Assembly: GCA_964355085.1 (NCBI GenBank)
Contig: CAYHBW010000029.1
Coordinates: 1-8,309 of the forward strand
Reading direction: 5' to 3'
Source: REEB48 sp964355085
GTDB taxonomy: Bacteria > Patescibacteriota > Minisyncoccia > UBA6257 > 02-FULL-45-10c
DNA: 8,309 nt
Under the pieces are notes generated by a model. It made no database searches and was not told the origin of the DNA. It saw only the letters and a list, made by a program, of their open reading frames with translations. The translations under genes and the position numbers were made by a program. Shown here piece after piece: positions 5,222 to 8,309 of this stretch. The number at the start of each line of letters is the position of its first letter. Positions within the stretch are counted from its first letter, which is position 1.

Positions 5222-5476
5222 CTACAATGCGTTCAAGTCCGCATCGGTCGCCTGAAGTTCGGCATCCAGATCTCCGAGATCAGTCGCCTGAAGTTCCTGA
5301 TCAAGCACATCGGTCGTATCATCGGCAGTCAATCCGGTTTCGCTTACTGGGGCGGAAGCCGGAGTAGCCAACCACATCCAACCTGCGGCTGCCAATACGG
5401 CAACAACGGCAATGGCGACCCAAAGCCAAGTTTTAGATTTACCGGCCGGAGCGGCCATGTTCATTTGTTCATCCAT
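5222..5476 (-). CDS. Single-pass membrane protein with acidic repeat tail, 84 residues
   Basis: A short polar N terminus ending in GKSK precedes one strongly hydrophobic helix at about residues 17-36. A Pro/Ala/Thr-rich linker and an acidic tail follow. The tail contains a 12-residue near-repeat, ELQATDLGDLDA then ELQATDADLNAL, backed by a 14-bp DNA direct repeat (5247-5260 and 5283-5296). The basic residues before the helix predict N-in, C-out topology, putting the acidic tail outside the membrane. It starts 20 bp after the stop of the coiled-coil protein, has no promoter of its own, and ends in a shared terminator, so the two form an operon. An acidic extracytoplasmic tail beside a basic secreted coiled coil could mean physical interaction, but that is inference. 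No Shine-Dalgarno is seen, and M5 or M7 are alternative starts. Family not recognised. Confidence 0.75.
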   Translation of the reverse strand: MDEQMNMAAPAGKSKTWLWVAIAVVAVLAAAGWMWLATPASAPVSETGLTADDTTDVLDQELQATDLGDLDAELQATDADLNAL

Positions 5477-5496
5477 AATAGTATTTTAAATATTTA

Positions 5497-6432
5497 TTAT
5501 TGAGTGTTTGTACCGGTTGAAGTTGAGGTCGCAGTCGGTTCTTCATTCACTCTTGGAACGGACTTCAGTGAAGAAGCTGCGCCGGAAACCGCCTTATGCG
5601 CGGCCTGGACGGCATCACGGACTGCCTGCAAGTCCTTATTCATCAACTCGCGAGTCTGCGCAACTGCGGACTTGAGAGCATCTTCAGTAGTCACGACAAT
5701 CGGATAAGTTTTGGCTGCTTGGGCGGCGATCGCAGTCCTGGCGGATTCAATAGCGGACTTCGCCGATTCAACCGCGGAGCGGGTTACAGAAACATCTGAT
5801 CCGCTTACAGCGGCCTTGTCAGCGCGGGAAGTTATCTTTCCAAGAAGCTCTTCCAATCGGGCCAGCGTATTTGTCCACTGTCCTGACATCTTCGCATTGA
5901 TTTCATCGAATTTTTTATCCAATCTTTCAACTGCCTCTTTTTTCTTAGCATCTTTTACGGCCGCAAGCTTGGCCTTCAGCGCCTCTTTTTCAGCTTCCCG
6001 TTTGGTCTTCAGCTCTTCGCGGGTGGCTTCCACCTTAGTCTTGAATTCTTCGCGTGTGGTCTTGATGGCTTCACGAGCCATTTCGGCCTTCTTCAGAATC
6101 GCTTCTCTGTCGGCCTCAACCCTCATCTCAACCGCTTTGCGATCAGTTTTTAACTGCTCACGAGTAGTTTCGACTTTCGTCTTCATTGCTTCGCGCTCTT
6201 GGGAAATTTTCTCCTGGGCTGCCTGACGCTGTTCCTTCAACTGCCGCTCAAGCGCTTCCTTGGCTGCGCGCGCCGCTTCAATCGTAGGCCGAACCGGAAT
6301 GGAAATAGGTATCGCAATCGGAGTAATGGTGGTTTCTGCAGGCGCGACTCCATCTGTCTGCGCAAAAACCGTCAGGCCGCTTGAAGCCAACACGCCAAGC
6401 GCCAGAGAACTGTTAATGATTATTTTCTTCAT
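5497..6432 (-). CDS. Secreted or periplasm-facing long coiled-coil protein, 311 residues
   Basis: Residues 1-24 form a Sec signal peptide: KK, a hydrophobic core, and probable cleavage after Ala24 (VFA-Q). A proline-rich stretch follows at 31-50. Residues 51-172 are a highly charged coiled coil built from 11- and 7-residue units beginning REA/REQ/REE (for example REAMKTKVETT, REAILKKAEMA, REEFKTKVEAT, REELKTKREAE). That hendecad-type spacing gives a long straight rod. A second, alanine-rich helical part spans 180-290, and the tail is Thr/Ser-rich (TATSTSTGTNT), like a linker or glycosylated end. There is no membrane segment after the signal peptide and no enzymatic motif. I do not recognise the family; surface rod, spacer or adhesin-like roles are possible. 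It is the first gene of an operon with the acidic membrane protein. No Shine-Dalgarno is visible. Confidence 0.85.
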   Translation of the reverse strand: MKKIIINSSLALGVLASSGLTVFAQTDGVAPAETTITPIAIPISIPVRPTIEAARAAKEALERQLKEQRQAAQEKISQEREAMKTKVETTREQLKTDRKAVEMRVEADREAILKKAEMAREAIKTTREEFKTKVEATREELKTKREAEKEALKAKLAAVKDAKKKEAVERLDKKFDEINAKMSGQWTNTLARLEELLGKITSRADKAAVSGSDVSVTRSAVESAKSAIESARTAIAAQAAKTYPIVVTTEDALKSAVAQTRELMNKDLQAVRDAVQAAHKAVSGAASSLKSVPRVNEEPTATSTSTGTNTQ

Positions 6433-6447
6433 GATTTATTTTTAATA

Positions 6448-6477
6448 ATTTTAATTACGACTAATTTTAGTTGTTAA
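6448..6477 (-). promoter_or_regulatory. Promoter of the coiled-coil operon
   Basis: Minus-strand -35 TTAACA (6472-6477) and -10 TAAAAT (6448-6453) with 18-bp spacing, in the 49-bp AT-rich gap after the cysteine desulfurase gene. I see no terminator in that gap, so read-through from upstream is also possible. Confidence 0.55.
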
Positions 6478-6481
6478 TTCA

Positions 6482-7822
6482 TTATAGTATTTTTCTGATA
6501 TTTTTCAAAAGACCGTCTACATCCGCTTTCGTCGTCTGCCTGCCGAAAGTGATACGAAGACCACTCATGGATTTTTCATCTGAATAACCGAGGGCTTTCA
6601 AGACATGCGAAGGTGAGCAGACCCGCGCCGAGCAGGCGGATCCGGGCGACACCGCAAATCCGGCCATATCCAGAGCAATCACCAAATCCTGCGCGCTTCC
6701 CCTACTATCCTTCGCAGGAATATGCAGATTGATATTATTAGGCAAACGATTTTTAGCATCGCCATTTAATTCTATTTTAGAATTTATTTTCTTAACCTGC
6801 TTCAAAAAATATTCCTGTAATTTCCTTAATCTCTTATTCTCTGATTCCCTGCCCGCCGAAGTATTGGCGGAGGAGGGGCTCGAAATCAATTCTACGGCCT
6901 TAGCAAAACCAACGATTCCCGGAACATTCTCCGTCCCGGCCCGGAAACCCCGCTCCTGACCGCCACCGGTGATGATCGGCGCAAGCGCCGATAAATTTAA
7001 ATTTTCAAGTTCAAATTTTAAAATTTGATTTTTATAATTTGGATTTCTCCTCACATAGAGGAGCCCGATTCCTTTCGGTCCGTAAATTTTCTGCGATGAA
7101 AGCGTCATCAGATCCGTGCCGAGATTATTCACATTGCAATCCAAATAGTTAAAGGCCTGCACAGCATCGGTATGCATTAATGGATAATTAGTTAATTGGT
7201 TAGTTGGTTGATTGGATTTTTCTTTAAAATTTAAATTTTGGCCTTTAATTTTCCGATTTTTGAAATCTTTTATAATTTTCGATATTTCAAAAATCGGTTG
7301 AATTGTTCCGACCTCATTATTCGCATACATTATGGAAACCAATATCGTCCGTTCATCAAGCGCAGATTCCAGTTTTTTCAAATCGACGATGCCGTTTTTC
7401 GAAACAGGAAGATAGACTACCTCGACACCGTCTTTTTCAAGCTCGCGGCAAGTACCTAGGATTGAATCGTGCTCGATTGCAGAAACGATTACTTTTGGAA
7501 TTATGAATTTTGAATTATGGATTATGGATTTTTCTCCATTCTTAATTCCTGATTCATTATTCATTATTCCACGCAATACGCCCCGTATTGCGAGATTATT
7601 CGCCTCTGTCGCCGATCCGGTAAAAACTATTTCCGAGTAATGACAACCAAGAGATTTGGCGATCATGTCCCGCGCCTCGAATACGGCCGCCGAAGCTTCC
7701 TGGCCGAAAGAATGAAGCGAGCCGGGATTCCCGAACTTATCCGCCCAAAAAGGCGCCATTGCCCTGATTACCGCAGGATCAACCGGCGTGGACGCCGCAT
7801 AGTCAAAATAGTGCCGATTCAT
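6482..7822 (-). CDS. Cysteine desulfurase, NifS/IscS type, with in-frame insertions
   Basis: A PLP enzyme that takes sulfur from L-cysteine (giving alanine) for Fe-S clusters or tRNA thiolation. From the ATG at 7822 it has 446 residues, against about 400 for IscS/NifS. The core is intact: YFDYAAST start, PLP phosphate loop GSATEANN, IEH catalytic-site histidine (118), HTDAVQ with the PLP-contacting Asp (219), Schiff-base lysine in SSQKIYGPKG (245), GFRAGTEN, and active-site cysteine in SPGSACSAR (397) on a short group-I loop, ending with LRITFGR. The residue before the lysine is Gln where His is usual, and a second Cys lies five residues after the active one. The extra length comes from at least four low-complexity segments listed separately. 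No Fe-S scaffold or tRNA thiolase gene lies nearby to show its target. The start at M11 of the longest frame matches the family N terminus; there is no Shine-Dalgarno and the mRNA may be leaderless. Confidence 0.93.
   Translation of the reverse strand: MNRHYFDYAASTPVDPAVIRAMAPFWADKFGNPGSLHSFGQEASAAVFEARDMIAKSLGCHYSEIVFTGSATEANNLAIRGVLRGIMNNESGIKNGEKSIIHNSKFIIPKVIVSAIEHDSILGTCRELEKDGVEVVYLPVSKNGIVDLKKLESALDERTILVSIMYANNEVGTIQPIFEISKIIKDFKNRKIKGQNLNFKEKSNQPTNQLTNYPLMHTDAVQAFNYLDCNVNNLGTDLMTLSSQKIYGPKGIGLLYVRRNPNYKNQILKFELENLNLSALAPIITGGGQERGFRAGTENVPGIVGFAKAVELISSPSSANTSAGRESENKRLRKLQEYFLKQVKKINSKIELNGDAKNRLPNNINLHIPAKDSRGSAQDLVIALDMAGFAVSPGSACSARVCSPSHVLKALGYSDEKSMSGLRITFGRQTTKADVDGLLKNIRKIL
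6838..6885 (-). repeat. In-frame GC-hairpin insertion in the desulfurase gene
   Basis: CCGCC-GAAGTATT-GGCGG at 6853-6870 forms a 5- to 7-bp hairpin. The segment encodes SSPSSANTSAGRESE, a low-complexity stretch between AVELI and the helix RLRKLQEYF where the family has only a short turn. The CCGCC/GGCGG arms recur in clpB (2450-2464) and upstream of clpB (4267-4284). Confidence 0.6.
6975..7048 (-). repeat. In-frame AT/GC palindromic insertion in the desulfurase gene
   Basis: Two palindromes lie here: ATCGGCGC-AA-GCGCCGAT at 6975-6992 (8-bp perfect stem) and CAAATTTTAAAATTTG at 7012-7027 (16-bp perfect palindrome). The encoded NPNYKNQILKFELENLNLSA separates YVRR from the conserved PIITGGGQERGFRAGT, where normal enzymes have only a few residues. 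The 13-mer AAATTTAAATTTT (6993-7005) recurs at 7227-7239. Confidence 0.6.
7181..7267 (-). repeat. In-frame AT-rich low-complexity insertion in the desulfurase gene
   Basis: This segment encodes about 29 residues (DFKNRKIKGQNLNFKEKSNQ, then a Pro/Thr/Asn run) between the ISKII helix and the conserved HTDAVQ motif, more than the family needs. It contains the palindrome AAAATTTAAATTTT (7226-7239), a TTAGTTGGTTGATTGG-like run, and the 10-mer GGATTTTTCT shared with the insertion at 7496-7570. Confidence 0.5.
7496..7570 (-). repeat. In-frame AT-rich hairpin insertion in the desulfurase gene
   Basis: The DNA is a long imperfect palindrome. The left arm at 7497-7528 begins GGAATTATGAATTTTGAAT, and the right arm at 7535-7570 reads, in reverse complement, GGAATAATGAATAATGAAT. 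Thus 16 of the first 19 positions agree, and a 6-nt loop separates the arms. It encodes IMNNESGIKNGEKSIIHNSK plus a few residues, between LAIRG and the conserved KVIVSAIEH where family members have almost nothing. The frame is kept. It looks like an inserted palindromic element. Confidence 0.65.
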
Positions 7823-7828
7823 ACATAT

Positions 7829-7834
7829 ATGATA
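7829..7834 (-). promoter_or_regulatory. Possible -10 box for leaderless desulfurase mRNA
   Basis: Minus-strand TATCAT lies 6 nt before the ATG at 7822, which would start the mRNA at or near the A of the start codon. The -35 is unclear (TTGGTA at 19-bp spacing is the best candidate). Tentative. Confidence 0.3.
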
Positions 7835-7842
7835 GCGTATTA

Positions 7843-7870
7843 TTGACTGCAAATACCAAGAAGCTATAGA
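7843..7870 (+). promoter_or_regulatory. Promoter of the YkuK-family gene
   Basis: A -35 TTGACT (7843-7848) and a -10 TATAGA (7865-7870) are 16 bp apart. The start codon follows 10 nt after the -10, so the 5' leader would be only about 3-4 nt. This matches the absence of a Shine-Dalgarno sequence. It lies in the 58-bp divergent gap shared with the desulfurase gene. Confidence 0.6.
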
Positions 7871-7880
7871 GTATCAACAA

Positions 7881-8309
7881 ATGGAAAGACCTCTCTTCAA
7901 CAGTTCATTCGGACTTAAGCTCAATTCGGAACAGGTGGTTCGGGCTATTTCCGATTTCATAGCTCTTGATCCGAAAAGAGAATACAAAATCATCGTCGGC
8001 AGCGACTCGGAAAAACGTCCGGCCGACAAAGCCGATTTCGTGACAGCAATCGTCGTCCACCGGGTCGGAAACGGCGGAAGATATTTCTGGCGACATCTCG
8101 AATCCGGGAACATCCATACTCTCCGCGATCGTATGTGGCAGGAGGTTCTGCTTTCAATCGAGTTAAGCAAAGAACTTGCGGTGCTTCTGAAAAATGCCGG
8201 CCTTGAAAAATGCGCCTTTGAAGTGCACGTCGATGTCGGAGAAAACGGCGCGACCAAAACAATGATACAGGAACTCGTCGGCGCGGTCCGAGCGAATAAT
8301 TTCGAAGCC
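7881..8309 (+). CDS. YkuK/DUF458 RNase H-like protein, 3' end cut by window
   Basis: The 143 codons present match the YkuK (DUF458) family, predicted to have an RNase H-like fold. The opening FNSSFGLKLNSEQVVRAISD is the typical N terminus. The beta strand YKIIVGSDSEKR carries an Asp (42) at the position of the first RNase H-type acidic residue. TAIVVHRVGNGGRYFWRH is a strongly conserved family segment. A helix RMWQEVLLSIELSKEL carries Glu88 and Glu94, and VHVDVGENGATK carries Asp118. The family role is not well established; nuclease activity is predicted from the fold, not shown. The window ends near the last strand and helix, with perhaps a few tens of residues missing compared with B. subtilis YkuK. 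It is transcribed divergently from the desulfurase gene from its own promoter. The start is the first ATG; there is no Shine-Dalgarno, and the leader is probably near zero. Confidence 0.85.
   Translation, partial: MERPLFNSSFGLKLNSEQVVRAISDFIALDPKREYKIIVGSDSEKRPADKADFVTAIVVHRVGNGGRYFWRHLESGNIHTLRDRMWQEVLLSIELSKELAVLLKNAGLEKCAFEVHVDVGENGATKTMIQELVGAVRANNFEA

Noticed and set aside
7823..7852. Ten-codon N-terminal extension of the desulfurase
   Set aside because: It begins in the divergent promoter region and lies outside the family N terminus, which matches from the ATG at 7822.
7874..8262. Minus-strand open frames opposite the YkuK-family gene
   Set aside because: The + strand encodes a clear family match. 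The antisense frames are low-complexity Arg/Ser-rich shadows.
1..8309. CRISPR array or transposase gene
   Set aside because: No regularly spaced identical repeats and no transposase, integrase or Cas motifs were seen on either strand.

Overview
The window looks like a compact bacterial chromosome segment, most likely from the Candidate Phyla Radiation (Patescibacteria, Parcubacteria-like). That placement is an inference from gene content and style: a PIF1-type helicase fragment, a YkuK-family gene, many small orphan membrane proteins, several genes without a Shine-Dalgarno sequence, promoters almost touching start codons, and in-frame repeat insertions in housekeeping genes. No rRNA or other taxonomic marker is present. 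The standard code fits: TAA, TAG and TGA all end reading frames at sensible places.

Layout. Positions 1-300 hold a perfect 28-bp palindrome and the 5' stump of a PIF1-like helicase (+ strand). From about 400 to 7822 everything is on the minus strand, so transcription runs from high to low coordinates. In that order the genes are: a cysteine desulfurase (nifS/iscS type, 7822-6482); a secreted coiled-coil protein with a single-pass membrane partner (6432-5222); a small conserved-looking protein broken by one base in a T7 run (5101-4779); an 82-residue membrane protein (4649-4401); clpB (4057-1367) overlapping a polytopic membrane protein (1440-673); and a 61-residue orphan (612-427). A YkuK/DUF458 RNase H-like gene starts divergently at 7881 and runs off the right edge.

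Transcription units are unusually legible. Four rho-independent terminators separate the small genes, and -35/-10 pairs with 16-18 bp spacing precede most units. clpB carries a near-perfect CIRCE operator (one mismatch) with the -35 box inside its spacer. This predicts HrcA-controlled heat-shock expression of clpB and probably of the membrane protein translated from its 3' end.

The most interesting signal is a set of repeat-like insertions. The nifS gene contains at least four in-frame low-complexity or palindromic segments absent from the normal family core, and three AT-rich ones share short sequence words. The clpB linker before the second ATPase domain contains two back-to-back GC palindromes. 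The clpB upstream region carries a structured ~133-bp element whose apical hairpin has the same CCGCC/GGCGG arms. This resembles protein-coding palindromic elements such as those known in Rickettsia, but here in a probable CPR genome. A genome-wide copy count would decide it.
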